Notes: generated from the sequence alone by a model not told the origin. Positions 11,086 through 23,668 are shown, counted from the first letter of the stretch. The stretch is DNA of 64,000 bases from Canna indica (GCA_034359265.1 CP136897.1:34087501-34151500); one strand, 5' to 3'. Made by a program: numbers and translations.

Positions 11086-11451
11086 TTTTTTTACTACCCA
11101 TTTGATTGCATGACGAGATCATTTTTTTTACCAATCTTTCTAACCAAACGTTAAGGACGGACGACGTCGTCGACATAAAATTTGGCTGTCGTTCGCCCGC
11201 GCGGGGCCCGCCGCAACCTCTACGGCCGGCTCGATCGACCAACCGATCCGAAAAATTAAAATTTGTGAATAAATAAGAAATATAACATTTCAATTATTAT
11301 TTTTCGTTTAAAACGGGCGTAACTCCGTGCATTATTATCCGATTTCAGCTTTTCACGTGGCGCTAAAAGGCGCGCGAAGAGACGAAGAAAATGACCCCGA
11401 GCTATCCATCGGACGCTCACCCTTATTGGCCGACGATCAGAATTGCATCAC

Positions 11452-11570
11452 GGGTGCGATCATACCAGCACTAATGCACCGAATCCCATCAGAACTCCGA
11501 AGTTAAGCGCGCTTGGGCGAGAGTAGTACTAGGATGGGTGACCCCTTGGGAAGTCCTCGTGTTGCTCCTT
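11452..11570 (+). rRNA. 5S rRNA: 5S rRNA gene, copy 26
   Basis: C24T, G31A, T59C, C95T, A115T. T59C is new relative to its block-1 equivalent at 1485. Confidence 0.92.
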
Positions 11571-11936
11571 TTTTTTTTCTACCTATTTGATTGCATGACG
11601 AGATCATTTTTTTTACCAATCTTTCTAACCAAACGTTAAGGACAGACGACGTCGTCGACATAAAATTTGGCTGTCGATCGCCCGCGCGGCGCCCGCCGCA
11701 ACCTCTACGGCCGGCTCGATCGACCAACCGACCCGAAAAATTAAAATTTGTAAATAAATAAGAAATATAACATTTCAATTATTATTTTTCGTTTAAAATG
11801 GGCGTAACTCCGTGCATTATTGTCCGATTTCAGCTTTTCACGTGGCGCTAAAAGGCGCGCGAAGAGACGAAGAAAATGACCCCGAGCTATCCCTCGGACG
11901 CTCACCCTTATTAGCCGACGATCAGAATTGCATGAT

Positions 11937-12055
11937 GGGTGCGATCATACCAGCACTAACGCACCGGATCCCATCAGAACTCCGAAGTTAAGCTTGCTTG
12001 GGCGAGAGTAGTACTAGGATGGGTGACCCCCTGGGAAGTCCTCGTGTTGCACCTT
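11937..12055 (+). rRNA. 5S rRNA: 5S rRNA gene, copy 27
   Basis: G58T, T at -1; equivalent of 1970. Confidence 0.93.
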
Positions 12056-12421
12056 TTTTTTAACTACCGATTTGATTGCACGACGAGATCATTTTTTTTA
12101 CCAATCTTTCTAACCAAACGTTAAGGACGGACGACGTCATCGACAAAAAATTTGGCTGTCGATCGCCCGCGCGGGGCCCGCCGCAACCTCTACGGCCGGC
12201 TCGATCGACCAACCGGCCCGAAAAATTAAAATTTGTAAATAAATAAGAAAAATAACATTTCATTTATTATTTTTCGTTTAAAACGGGCGTAACTTCGTGC
12301 ATCATTGTCCGATTTCATCTTTTCACGTGGCGCTAAAAGGCGTGCGAAGAGACGAAGAAAATGACCCCGAGCTATCCCTCGGACGCTCACCCTTATTAGC
12401 CGACGATCAGAAGTGCATGAC

Positions 12422-12540
12422 GGGTGCGATCATACCAGCACTAACGCACCGGATCCCATCAGAACTCCGAAGTTAAGCGTGCTTGGGCGAGAGTAGTACT
12501 AGGATGGGTGACCCCCTGGTAATTCCTCGTGTTGCACCTT
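12422..12540 (+). rRNA. 5S rRNA: 5S rRNA gene, copy 28
   Basis: G99T, G102T; equivalent of 2455. Confidence 0.93.
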
Positions 12541-12740
12541 TTTTTTTACTACCTATTTGATTGCACGACGAGATCATTTTTTTTACCAATCTTTCTAACC
12601 AAACGTTAAGGACGGACGACGTCGTCGACATAAAATTTGGCTGTGGATCGCCCGCGCGGGGCCCGCCGCAACCTCTACGGCCGGCTCGATCGACCAACCG
12701 ACCCGAAAAATTAAAATTTATAAATAAATAAGAGAAATAA

Positions 12741-12850
12741 CATACCAGCACTAACGCACCGGATCTCATCAGAACTCTGAATTTAAGCGTGCTTGGGCGA
12801 GAGTAGTACAAGGATGGGTGACCCCCTGGGAAGTCCTCGTGTTGCACCTT
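12741..12850 (+). pseudogene. 5S rRNA: 5'-truncated 5S pseudogene, copy 29
   Basis: Equivalent of 2774: lacks +1 to +9; C35T, C47T, G51T, T79A. Confidence 0.93.
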
Positions 12851-13215
12851 TTTTTTTACTACCAATTTGATTGCACGACGAGATCATTTTTTTTACCAAT
12901 CTTTCTAACCAAACGTTAAGGACGGACGACGTCGTCGACATAAAATTTGGCTGTCGATCGCCCGCGCGGGGCCCACCGCAAACTCTACGGCCGTTTCGAT
13001 CGACCAACCGACCCGAAAAATTAAATTTGTAAATAAATAAGAAATATAACATTTCAATTATTATTTTTCGTTTAAAACGTGCGTAACTCCGTGCATTATT
13101 GTCCGATTTCAGCTTTTCACGTGGCGCTAAAAGGCGCGCGAAGAGACGAAGAAAATGACCCCGAGCTATCCCTCGGACGCTCACCCTTATTAGCCGACGA
13201 TCAGAATTGCATCAC

Positions 13216-13334
13216 GAGTGCGATCATACCAGCACTAACGCACCGGATCCCATCAGAACTCCGAAGTTAAGCGTGCTTGGGCGAGAGTAGTACTATGATG
13301 GGTGACCCCCTGGGAAGTCCTCGTGTTGCACCTT
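13216..13334 (+). rRNA. 5S rRNA: 5S rRNA gene, copy 30
   Basis: G2A, G81T, interrupted T-run; equivalent of 3249. Confidence 0.93.
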
Positions 13335-13700
13335 TGTTTTTACTACCTATTTGATTGCACGACGAGATCATTTTTTTTAGCAATCTTTCTAACCAAACGT
13401 TAAGGACGGACGACGTCATCGACATAAAATTTGGCTGTCGATCGCCCGCGCGGGGCCCGCCGCAACCTCTACGGCCGGCTCGATCGACCAATCGGCCCGA
13501 AAAATTAAAATTTGTAAATAAATAAGAAAAATAACATTTCATTTATTATTTTTCGTTTAAAACGGGCGTAACTTCGTGCATCATTGTCCGATTTCATCTT
13601 TTCACGTGGCGCTAAAAGGCGCGCGAAGAGACGAAGAAAATCACCCCGAGCTATCCCTCGGACGCTCAACCTTATTAGCCGATGATCAGAAGTGCACCAC

Positions 13701-13819
13701 GGGTGCGATCATACCAGCACTAACGCACCGGATCCCATCAGAACTCCGAAGTTAAGCTTGCTTGGGCGAGAGTAGTACTAGGATGGGTGACCCCCTGGGA
13801 AGTCCTCGTGTTGCACCTT
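13701..13819 (+). rRNA. 5S rRNA: 5S rRNA gene, copy 31
   Basis: G58T; equivalent of 3734. Confidence 0.93.
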
Positions 13820-14185
13820 TTTTTTAACTACCGATTTGATTGCACGACGAGATCATTTTTTTTACCAATCTTTCTAACCAAACGTTAAGGACGGACGACG
13901 TCATCGACAAAAAATTTGGCTGTCGATCGCCCGCGCGGGGCCCGCCGCAACCTCTACGGCCGGCTCGATCGACCAACCGGCCCGAAAAATTAAAATTTGT
14001 AAATAAATAAGAAAAATAACATTTCATTTATTATTTTTCGTTTAAAACGGGCGTAACTTCGTGCATCATTGTCCGATTTCATCTTTTCACGTGGCGCTAA
14101 AAGGCGCGCGAAGAGACGAAGAAAATGACCCCGAGCTATCCCTCGGACGCTCACCCTTATTAGCCGACGATCAGAAGTGCATGAC

Positions 14186-14304
14186 GGGTGCGATCATACC
14201 AGCACTAACGCACCGGATCCCATCAGAACTCCGAAGTTAAGCGTGCTTGGGCGAGAGTAGTACTAGGATGGGTGACCCCCTGGTAATTCCTCGTGTTGCA
14301 CCTT
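14186..14304 (+). rRNA. 5S rRNA: 5S rRNA gene, copy 32
   Basis: G99T, G102T; equivalent of 4219. Confidence 0.93.
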
Positions 14305-14504
14305 TTTTTTTACTACCTATTTGATTGCACGACGAGATCATTTTTTTTACCAATCTTTCTAACCAAACGTTAAGGACGGACGACGTCGTCGACATAAAAT
14401 TTGGCTGTGGATCGCCCGCGCGGGGCCCGCCGCAACCTCTACGGCCGGCTCGATCGACCAACCGACCCGAAAAATTAAAATTTATAAATAAATAAGAGAA
14501 ATAA

Positions 14505-14614
14505 CATACCAGCACTAACGCACCGGATCTCATCAGAACTCTGAATTTAAGCGTGCTTGGGCGAGAGTAGTACAAGGATGGGTGACCCCCTGGGAAGTCC
14601 TCGTGTTGCACCTT
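14505..14614 (+). pseudogene. 5S rRNA: 5'-truncated 5S pseudogene, copy 33
   Basis: Equivalent of 4538; same junction, C35T, C47T, G51T, T79A. Confidence 0.93.
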
Positions 14615-14979
14615 TTTTTTTACTACCAATTTGATTGCACGACGAGATCATTTTTTTTACCAATCTTTCTAACCAAACGTTAAGGACGGACGACGTCGTC
14701 GACATAAAATTTGGCTGTCGATCGCCCGCGCGGGGCCCACCGCAAACTCTACGGCCGTCTCGATCGACCAACCGACCCGAAAAATTAAATTTGTAAATAA
14801 ATAAGAAATATAACATTTCAATTATTATTTTTCGTTTAAAACGTGCGTAACTCCGTGCATTATTGTCCGATTTCAGCTTTTCACGTGGCGCTAAAAGGCG
14901 CGTGAAGAGACGAAGAAAATGACCCCGAGCTATCCCTCGGACGCTCACCCTTATTAGCCGACGATCAGAATTGCATCAC

Positions 14980-15098
14980 GAGTGCGATCATACCAGCACT
15001 AACGCACCGGATCCCATCAGAACTCCGAAGTTAAGCGTGCTTGGGCGAGAGTAGTACTATGATGGGTGACCCCCTGGGAAGTCCTCGTGTTGCACCTT
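14980..15098 (+). rRNA. 5S rRNA: 5S rRNA gene, copy 34
   Basis: G2A, G81T, interrupted T-run; equivalent of 5013. Confidence 0.93.
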
Positions 15099-15464
15099 TG
15101 TTTTTACTACCTATTTGATTGCACGACGAGATCATTTTTTTTAGCAATCTTTCTAACCAAACGTTAAGGACGGACGACGTCATCGACATAAAATTTGGCT
15201 GTCGATCGCCCGCGCGGGGCCCGCCGCAACCTCTACGGCCGGCTCGATCGACCAATCGGCCCGAAAAATTAAAATTTGTAAATAAATAAGAAAAATAACA
15301 TTTCATTTATTATTTTTCGTTTAAAACGGGCGTAACTTCGTGCATCATTGTCCGATTTCATCTTTTCACGTGGCGCTAAAAGGCGCGCGAAGAGACGAAG
15401 AAAATCACCCCGAGCTATCCCTCGGACGCTCAACCTTATTAGCCGATGATCAGAAGTGCACCAC

Positions 15465-15583
15465 GGGTGCGATCATACCAGCACTAACGCACCGGATCCC
15501 ATCAGAACTCCGAAGTTAAGCTTGCTTGGGCGAGAGTAGTACTAGGATGGGTGACCCCCTGGGAAGTCCTCGTGTTGCACCTT
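15465..15583 (+). rRNA. 5S rRNA: 5S rRNA gene, copy 35
   Basis: G58T; equivalent of 5498. Confidence 0.93.
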
Positions 15584-15949
15584 TTTTTTAACTACCGATT
15601 TGATTGCACGACGAGATCATTTTTTTTACCAATCTTTCTAACCAAACGTTAAGGACGGACGACGTCATCGACAAAAAATTTGGCTGTCGATCGCCCGCGC
15701 GGGGCTCGCCGCAACCTCTACGGCCGGCTCGATCGACCAACCGGCCCGAAAAATTAAAATTTGTAAATAAATAAGAAAAATAACATTTCATTTATTATTT
15801 TTCGTTTAAAACGGGCGTAACTCCGTGCATTATTGTCCGATTTCAGCTTTTCACGTGGCGCTAAAAGGCGCGCGAAGAGACGAAGAAAATGACCCCGAGC
15901 TATCCCTCGGACGCTCACCCATATTGGCCGACGATCAGAATTGCATCAC

Positions 15950-16068
15950 GGGTGCGATCATACCAGCACTAATGCACCGGATCCCATCAGAACTCCAAAG
16001 TTAAGCGTGCTTGGGCGAGAGTAGTACTAGGATGGGTGACCCCCTGGGAAGTCCTCGTGTTGCACCTT
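15950..16068 (+). rRNA. 5S rRNA: 5S rRNA gene, copy 36
   Basis: C24T, G48A, upstream ATATTG; equivalent of 5983. Confidence 0.92.
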
Positions 16069-16434
16069 TTTTTTTACTACCTATTTGATTGCATGACGAG
16101 ATCATTTTTTTTACCAATCTTTCTAACCAAACGTTAAGGACGGACGACGTCGTCGACATAAAATTTGCCTGTCGATCGTCCGCGCAGGGCCCGCCGCAAC
16201 CTCTACGGCCGGCTCGATCGACCAACCGATCCGAAAAATTAAAATTTGTAAATAAATAAGAAATATAACATTTCAATTATTATTTTTCGTTTAAAACGGG
16301 CGTAACTCCGTGCATTATTGTCCGATTTCAGCTTTTCACGTGGCGCTAAAAGGCGCGCGAAGAGACGAAGAAAATGACCCCGAGCTATCCCTCGGACGCT
16401 CACCCTTATTGGCCAACGATCAGAATTGCATGAC

Positions 16435-16553
16435 GGGTGCGATCATACCAGCACTAATGCACCGGATCCCGTCAGAACTCTGAAGTTAAGCGTGCTTGTG
16501 CCATGGTAGTACTAGGATGGGTGACCCCCTGGGAAGTCCTCGTGTTGTACCTT
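16435..16553 (+). rRNA. 5S rRNA: 5S rRNA gene, copy 37, degenerate
   Basis: Same eight substitutions as 6468, including the rewritten intermediate element. The spacer carries the block-specific change gacgag to gactag at 16583. Confidence 0.85.
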
Positions 16554-16753
16554 TTTTTTTACTACCTATTTGATTGCACGACTAGATCATTTTTTTTACC
16601 AATCTTTCTAACCAAACGTTAAGGACGGACGACGTCGTCGACATAAAATTTGGCTGTGGATCGCCCGCGCGGGGCCCGCCGCAACCTCTACGGCCGGCTC
16701 GATCGACCAACCGACCCGAAAAATTAAAATTTGTAAATAAATAAGAGAAAAAA

Positions 16754-16863
16754 CATACCAGCACTAACGCACCGGATCTCATCAGAACTCTGAATTTAAG
16801 CGTGCTTGGGCGAGAGTAGTACTAGGATGGGTGACCCCCTGGGAAGTCCTCGTGTTGCACCTT
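16754..16863 (+). pseudogene. 5S rRNA: 5'-truncated 5S pseudogene, copy 38
   Basis: C35T, C47T, G51T. G48 is normal here, unlike its block-1 equivalent at 6787. Confidence 0.92.
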
Positions 16864-17228
16864 TTTTTTTACTACCAATTTGATTGCACGACGAGAACAT
16901 TTTTTTTACCAATCTTTCTAACCAAACGTTAAGGACGGACGAAGTCGTCGACATAAAATTTGGCTGTCGATCGCCCGCGCGGGGCCCACCGCAAACTCTA
17001 CGGCCGGCTCGATCGACCAACCGACCCGAAAAATTAAATTTGTAAATAAATAAGAAATATAACATTTCAATTATTATTTTTCGTTTAAAACGGGCGTAAC
17101 TCCATGCATTATTGTCCGATTTCAGCTTTTCATGTGGCGCTAAAAGGCGCGCGAAGAGACGAAGAAAATGACCCCGAGCTATCCCTCGGACGCTCACCCT
17201 TATTAGCCGACGATCAGAATTGCATCAT

Positions 17229-17347
17229 GGGTGCGATCATACCAGCACTAACGCACCGGATCCCATCAGAACTCCTAAGTTAAGCGTGCTTGGGCGAGAG
17301 TAGTACTAGGATGTGTGACCCCGTGGGAAGTCCTCGTGTTGCACCTT
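17229..17347 (+). rRNA. 5S rRNA: 5S rRNA gene, copy 39
   Basis: G48T, G86T, C95G, T at -1; equivalent of 7262. Confidence 0.9.
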
Positions 17348-17714
17348 TTTTTTTTACTACCTATTTGATTGCACGACGAGATCATTTTTTTTACCAATCT
17401 TTCTAACCAAACATTAAGGACGGACGACGTCGTCGACATAAAATTTGGCTGTCGATCGCCCGCGCAGGGCCCGCCGCAACCTCTACGGCCGGCTCGATCG
17501 ACCAACCGATCCGAAAAATTAAAATTTGTAAATAAATAAGAAATATAACATTTCAATTATTATTTTTCGTTTAAAACGGGCGTAACTCCGTGCATTATTG
17601 TCCGATTTCAGCTTTTCACGTGGCGCTAAAAGGCGCGCGAAGAGACGAAGAAAATGACCCCGAGCTATCCCTCGGACGCTCACCCTTATTGGCCGACGAT
17701 CAGAATTCCATCAC

Positions 17715-17833
17715 GGGTGTGATCATACCAGCACTAATGCACCGGATCCCATCAGAACTCCGAAGTTAAGCGTGCTTGGGTTAGAGTAGTACTTGGATGG
17801 GTGACCCCCTGTGAAGTCCTCGTGTTGCACCTT
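17715..17833 (+). rRNA. 5S rRNA: 5S rRNA gene, copy 40
   Basis: C6T, C24T, C67T, G68T, A80T, G98T; equivalent of 7748. Confidence 0.88.
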
Positions 17834-18199
17834 TTTTTTTACTACCCATTTGATTGCATGACGAGATCATTTTTTTTACCAATCTTTCTAACCAAACGTT
17901 AAGGACGGACGACGTCGTCGACATAAAATTTGGCTGTCGATCGTCCGCGCGGGGCCCGCCGCAACCTCTACGGCCGGCTCGATCGAACAACCGATCCGAA
18001 AAATTAAAATTTGTAAATAAATAAGAAATATAACATTTCAATTATTATTTTTCGTTTTAAACGGGCGTAACTCCGTGCATTATTGTCCGATTTCACCTTT
18101 TCACGTGGCGCTAAAAGGTGCGCGAAGAGACGAAGAAAATGACCCCGAGCTATCCCTCGGACGCTCACCCTTATTAGCCGACGATCAGAAGTGCATGAC

Positions 18200-18318
18200 G
18201 GTTGCGATCATACCAGCACTAACGCACCTGATCCCATCAGAACTCCGCAGTTAAGCGTGCTTGGCCGAGAGTAGTACTAGGATGGGTGACCCCCTGGGAA
18301 TTCCTCGTGTTTCACCTT
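18200..18318 (+). rRNA. 5S rRNA: 5S rRNA gene, copy 41
   Basis: G3T, G30T, A49C, G66C, G102T, G113T; equivalent of 8233. Confidence 0.87.
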
Positions 18319-18518
18319 TTTTTTTACTACCTATTTGATTGCACGACGAGATCATTTTTTTTACCAATCTTTCTCACCAAACGTTAAGGACGGACGACGT
18401 CGTCGACATAAAATTTGGCTGTGGATCGCCCGCGCGGGGCCCGCCGCAACCTCTACGGCCGGCTCGATCGACCAACCGACCCGAAAAATTAAAATTTATA
18501 AATAAATAAGAGAAATAA

Positions 18519-18628
18519 CATACCAGCACTAACGCACCGGATCTCATCAGAACTCTGAATTTAAGCGTGCTTGGGCGAGAGTAGTACTAGGATGGGTGAC
18601 CCCTTGGGAAGTCCTCGTGTTGCACCTT
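18519..18628 (+). pseudogene. 5S rRNA: 5'-truncated 5S pseudogene, copy 42
   Basis: C35T, C47T, G51T, C95T; equivalent of 8552 but with a C in the T-run at 18630. Confidence 0.92.
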
Positions 18629-18993
18629 TCTTTTTACTACCAATTTGATTGCACGACGAGATCATTTTTTTTACCAATCTTTCTAACCAAACGTTAAGGA
18701 CGGACGACGTCGTCGACATAAAATTTGGCTGTCGATCGCCCGCGCGGGGCCCACCGCAAACTCTACGGCCGGCTCGATCGACCAACCGACCCGAAAAATT
18801 AAATTTGTAAATAAATAAGAAATATAACATTTCAATTATTATTTTTCGTTTAAAACGGGCGTAACTCCGTGCATTATTGTCCGATTTCAGCATTTCACGT
18901 GGCGCTAAAAGGCGCGCCAAGAGACGAAGAAAATGACCCCGAGCTATCCCTCGGACGCTCACCCTTATTAGCCGACGATCAGAATTGCATCAC

Positions 18994-19112
18994 GAGTGCG
19001 ATCATACCAGCACTAACGCACCGGATCCCATCAGAACTCCGAAGTTTAGCGTGCTTGGGCGAGAGTAGTACTATGATGGGTGACCCCCTGGGAAGTCCTC
19101 GTGTTGCACCTT
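18994..19112 (+). rRNA. 5S rRNA: 5S rRNA gene, copy 43
   Basis: G2A, A54T, G81T; equivalent of 9027. Confidence 0.91.
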
Positions 19113-19478
19113 TTTTTTTACTACCTATTTGATTGCACGACGAGATCATTTTTTTTAGCAATCTTTCTAACCAAACGTTAAGGACGGACGACGTCATCGA
19201 TATAAAATTTGGCCGTCGATCGCCCGCGCGGGGCCCGCCGCAACCTCTACGGCCGGCTCGATCGACCAACAGGCCCGAAAAATTAAAATTTGTAAATAAA
19301 TAAGAAAAATAACATTTCATTTATTATTTTTCGTTTAAAACGGGCGTAACTTCGTGCATCATTGTCCGATTTCATCTTTTCACGTGGCCCTAAAAGGCAC
19401 GCGAAGAGACGAAGAAAATCACCCCGAGCTATCCCTCGGACGCTCAACCTTATTAGCCGACGATCAGAAGTGCACCAC

Positions 19479-19597
19479 GGGTGCGATCATACCAGCACTA
19501 ACGCACCGGATCCCATCAGAACTCCGAAGTTAAGCTTGCTTGGGCGAGAGTAGTACTAGGATGGGTGACCCCCTGGGAAGTCCTCGTGTTGCACCTT
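19479..19597 (+). rRNA. 5S rRNA: 5S rRNA gene, copy 44
   Basis: G58T. The match to block 1 ends in the spacer just after this gene. Confidence 0.93.
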
Positions 19598-19963
19598 TTT
19601 TTTTACTACCTATTTGATTGCACGACGAGATCATTTTTTTTACCAATCTTTCTAACCAAACGTTAAGGACGGACGACGTCATCGACATAAAATTTGGCTG
19701 TCGATCGCCCGCGCGGGGCCCACCGCAACCTCTACGGCCGGCTCGATCGACCAACCGGCCCGAAAAATTAAAATTTGTAAATAAATAAGAAAAATAACAT
19801 TTCATTTATTATTTTTCGTTTAAAACGGGCGTAACTTTGTGCATCATTGTCCGATTTCATCTTTTCACGTGGCGCTAAAAGGCGCGCGAAGAGACGAAGA
19901 AAATCACCCCGAGCTATCCCTCGGACGCTCACCCTTATTGGCCGACGATCAGAATTGCATCAC

Positions 19964-20082
19964 GGGTGCGATCATACCAGCACTAATGCACCGGATCCCA
20001 TCAGAACTCCGAAGTTAAGCGTGCTTGGGCGAGAGTAGTACTATGATGGGTGACCCCCTGGGAAGTCCTCGTGTTGCATCTT
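19964..20082 (+). rRNA. 5S rRNA: 5S rRNA gene, copy 45
   Basis: C24T, G81T, C116T (G-U pair with G3). First gene of the 970-bp repeat. Confidence 0.93.
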
Positions 20083-20448
20083 TTTTTTTACTACCTATTT
20101 GATTGCACGACGAGATCATTTTTTTTACCAATCTTTCTAACCAAATGTTCAGGACGGACGGCGTCGTCAACATAAAATTTGGCTGTCGATCGCCCGCGCA
20201 GGGCCCGCCGCAACCTCTACGGCCGGCTCGATCGACAAACCGATCCGAAAAATTAAAATTTGTAAATAAATAAGAAATATAACATTTCAATTATTATTTT
20301 TCGTTTAAAACGGGCGTAACTCCGTGCATTATTGTCCGATTTCAGCTTTTCACGTGGCGCTAAAAGGCGCGCGAAGAGACGAAGAAAATGACCCCGAGCT
20401 ATCCCTCGGACGCTCACCCTTATTGGCCGACGATCAGAATTGCATGAC

Positions 20449-20567
20449 GGGTGCGATCATACCAGCACTAATGCACCGGATCCCATCAGAACTTTGAAGT
20501 TAAGCGTGCTTGAGCGAGAGTAGTACTAGGATGGGTGACCCCCTGGGAAGTCCTCGTGTTGCACCTT
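20449..20567 (+). rRNA. 5S rRNA: 5S rRNA gene, copy 46
   Basis: C24T, C46T, C47T, G65A. Confidence 0.92.
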
Positions 20568-20933
20568 TTTTTTTACTACCTATTTGATTGCATGACGAGA
20601 TCATTTTTTTTACCAATCTTTCTAACCAAACGTTAAGGACGGACGACGTCGTCGACATAAAATTTGGATGTCGATCGCCCGCGCGGGGCCCGCCGCAACC
20701 TCTACGGCCGGCTCGATCGACCAACCGGCCCGAAAAATTAAAATTTGTAAATAAATAAGAAAAATAACATTTCATTTATTATTTTTCGTTTAAAACGGGC
20801 GTAACTTTGTGCATCATTGTCCGATTTCATCTTTTCACGTGGCGCTAAAAGGCGCGCGAAGAGACGAAGAAAATCACCCCGAGCTATCCCTCGGACGCTC
20901 ACCCTTATTGGCCGACGATCAGAATTGCATCAC

Positions 20934-21052
20934 GGGTGCGATCATACCAGCACTAATGCACCGGATCCCATCAGAACTCCGAAGTTAAGCGTGCTTGGAC
21001 GAGAGTAGTACTATGATGGGTGACCCCCTGGGAAGTCCTCGTGTTGCATCTT
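20934..21052 (+). rRNA. 5S rRNA: 5S rRNA gene, copy 47
   Basis: C24T, G66A, G81T, C116T; G66A separates it from its partner at 19964. Confidence 0.92.
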
Positions 21053-21418
21053 TTTTTTTACTACCTATTTGATTGCACGACGAGATCATTTTTTTTACCA
21101 ATCTTTCTAACCAAATGTTCAGGACGGACGGCGTCGTCAACATAAAATTTGGCTGTCGATCGCCCGCGCAGGGCCCGCCGCAACCTCTACGGCCGGCTCG
21201 ATCGACAAACCGATCCGAAAAATTAAAATTTGTAAATAAATAAGAAATATAACATTTCAATTATTATTTTTCGTTTAAAACGGGCGTAACTCCGTGCATT
21301 ATTGTCCGATTTCAGCTTTTCACGTGGCGCTAAAAGGCGCGCGAAGAGACGAAGAAAATGACCCCGAGCTATCCCTCGGACGCTCACCCTTATTGGCCGA
21401 CGATCAGAATTGCATGAC

Positions 21419-21537
21419 GGGTGCGATCATACCAGCACTAATGCACCGGATCCCATCAGAACTTTGAAGTTAAGCGTGCTTGAGCGAGAGTAGTACTAGG
21501 ATGGGTGACCCCCTGGGAAGTCCTCGTGTTGCACCTT
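21419..21537 (+). rRNA. 5S rRNA: 5S rRNA gene, copy 48
   Basis: C24T, C46T, C47T, G65A; partner of 20449. Confidence 0.92.
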
Positions 21538-21903
21538 TTTTTTTACTACCTATTTGATTGCATGACGAGATCATTTTTTTTACCAATCTTTCTAACCAAA
21601 CGTTAAGGACGGACGACGTCGTCGACATAAAATTTGGTTGTCGATCGCCCGCGCGGGGCCCGCCGCAACCTCTACGGCCTGCTCGATCGACCAACCGATC
21701 CGAAAAATTAAAATTTGTAAATAAATAAGAAATATAACATTTCAATTATTATTTTTTGTTTTAAACGGGCGTAACTCCTTGCATTATTGTCCGATTTCAC
21801 CTTTTCACGTGGCGCTAAAAGGTGCGCGAAGAGACGAAGAAAATGACCCCGAGCTATCCCTCGGACGCTCACCCTTATTAGCCGACGATCAGAAGTGCAT
21901 GAC

Positions 21904-22022
21904 GGGTGCGATCATACCAGCACTAACGCACTAGATCCCATCAAAACTCCGAAGTTAAGCGTGCTTGGGCGAGAGTAGTACTAGGATGGGTGACCCCCTG
22001 GGAAGTCCTCGTGTTGCACCTT
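21904..22022 (+). rRNA. 5S rRNA: 5S rRNA gene, copy 49
   Basis: C29T, G30A, G41A; promoter boxes intact. Confidence 0.92.
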
Positions 22023-22222
22023 TTTTTTTACTACCTATTTGATTGCACGACGAGATCATTTTTTTTACCAATCTTTCTAACCAAACGTTAAGGACGGACG
22101 ACGTCGTCGACATAAAATTTGGCTGTGGATCACCCGCGCGGGGCCCGCCGCAACCTCTACGGCTGGCTCGATCGACCAACCGACCCGAAAAATTAAAATT
22201 TATAAATAAATAAGAGAAATAA

Positions 22223-22332
22223 CATACCAGCACTAACGCACCGGATCTCATCAGAACTCTGAATTTAAGCGTGCTTGGGCGAGAGTAGTACTAGGATGGG
22301 TGACCCCCTGGGAAGTCCTCGTGTTGCACCTT
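22223..22332 (+). pseudogene. 5S rRNA: 5'-truncated 5S pseudogene, copy 50
   Basis: Same CAT junction; C35T, C47T, G51T. A truncated unit outside the 9,967-bp blocks, so the deletion is older than that duplication. Confidence 0.92.
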
Positions 22333-22698
22333 TCTTTTTTACTACCAATTTGATTGCACGACGAGATCATTTTTTTTACCAATCTTTCTAACCAAACGTT
22401 AAGGACGGACGACATCGTCGACATAAAATTTGGCTGTCGATCGCCCGCGCGGGGCCCACCGCAAACTCAACGGCCGGCACGATCGACCAACCGACCCGAA
22501 AAATTAAATTTGTAAATAAATAAGAAATATAACATTTCAATTATTATTTTTCGTTTAAAACGGGCGTAACTCCGTGCATTATTGTCCGATTTCAGCTTTT
22601 CACGTGGCGCTAAAAGGCGCGCCAAGAGACGAAGAAAATGACCCCGAGCTATCCCTCGGACGCTCACCCTTATTAGCCGACGATCTGAATTGCATCAC

Positions 22699-22817
22699 GA
22701 GTGCGATCATACCAGCACTAACGCACAGGATCCCATCAGAACTCCGAAGTTAAGCGTGCTTGGGCGAGAGTAGTACTATGATGGGTGACCCCCTGGGAAG
22801 TCCTCGTGTTGCACCTT
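22699..22817 (+). rRNA. 5S rRNA: 5S rRNA gene, copy 51
   Basis: G2A, C29A, G81T, with a full T-run. Confidence 0.92.
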
Positions 22818-23183
22818 TTTTTTTACTACCTATTTGATTGCACGACGAGATCATTTTTTTTACCAATTTTTCTAACCAAACGTTAAGGACGGACGACGTC
22901 ATCGACATAATATTTGGCTGTCGATCGCCCGCGCGGGGCCCGCCGCAACCTCTACGGCCGGCTCGATCGACCAACCGGCCCGAAAAATTAAAATTTGTAA
23001 ATAAATAAGAAAAATAACATTTCATTTATTATTTTTCGTTTAAAACGGGCGTAACTTCGTGCATCATTGTCCGATTTCATCTTTTCACGTGGCGCTAAAA
23101 GGCGCGCGAAGAGACGAAGAAAATCACCCCGAGCTATCCCTCGGACGCTCAACCTTATTAGCCGACGATCAGAAGTGCACGAC

Positions 23184-23302
23184 GGGTGCGATCATACCAG
23201 CACTAACGCACCGGATCCCATCAGAACTCCGAAGTTAAGCGTGCTTGGGCGAGAGTAGTACTAGGATGGGTGACCCCCTGGGAAGTCCTCGTGTTGCACC
23301 TT
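23184..23302 (+). rRNA. 5S rRNA: 5S rRNA gene, copy 52, majority sequence
   Basis: Matches the array majority at every base from +1 to +117, with TTATTA at -29 and C at -1. A box 23233-23247, IE 23250-23255, C box 23263-23280. Its T-run is broken after four T (TTTTCTTTT), which should still end most Pol III transcription. A leading candidate for an active gene. Confidence 0.97.
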
Positions 23303-23668
23303 TTCTTTTACTACCTATTTGATTGCACGACGAGATTATTTTTTTTACCAATCTTTCTAACCAAACGTTAAGGACGGACGACGTCGTCGACATAAAATTT
23401 GGTTGTGGATCGTCCGCGCGGGGCCCGCCGCAACCTCTACGGCCGGCTCAATCGACCAACCGATCCGAAAAATTAAAATTTGTAAATAAATAAGAAAAAT
23501 AACATTTCAATTATTATTTTTCGTTTAAAATGGGCGTAACTCCGTGCATTATTGTCCGATTTCATCTTTTCACGTGGCGCTAAAAGGCGCGCGAAGAGAC
23601 GAAGAAAATGACCCCGAGCTATCCCTCGGACGGTCACCCTTATTAGCCGACGATCAGAAGTGCATCAT

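Larger units (their letters stand above)
10117..19632. repeat. 9,967-bp tandem block, copy 2
   Basis: Differences I noted from copy 1 are single bases at 11510, 16583, 16792 and 18630. Identity ends near 19,632, where the spacer changes from the ttagcaatc to the ttaccaatc form. Confidence 0.9.
19740..21679. repeat. 970-bp two-unit tandem duplication
   Basis: About 19740-20709 is repeated at 20710-21679. The paired gene types (C24T/G81T/C116T, then C24T/C46T/C47T/G65A) recur at 19964/20934 and 20449/21419. The few differences include G66A at 20999. Confidence 0.85.

Noticed and set aside
150..19632. Large duplication as a certain assembly error
   Set aside because: Block-specific single-base changes are spread through both copies and similar nested repeats exist elsewhere, so it is plausible biology. 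It cannot be excluded without reads.
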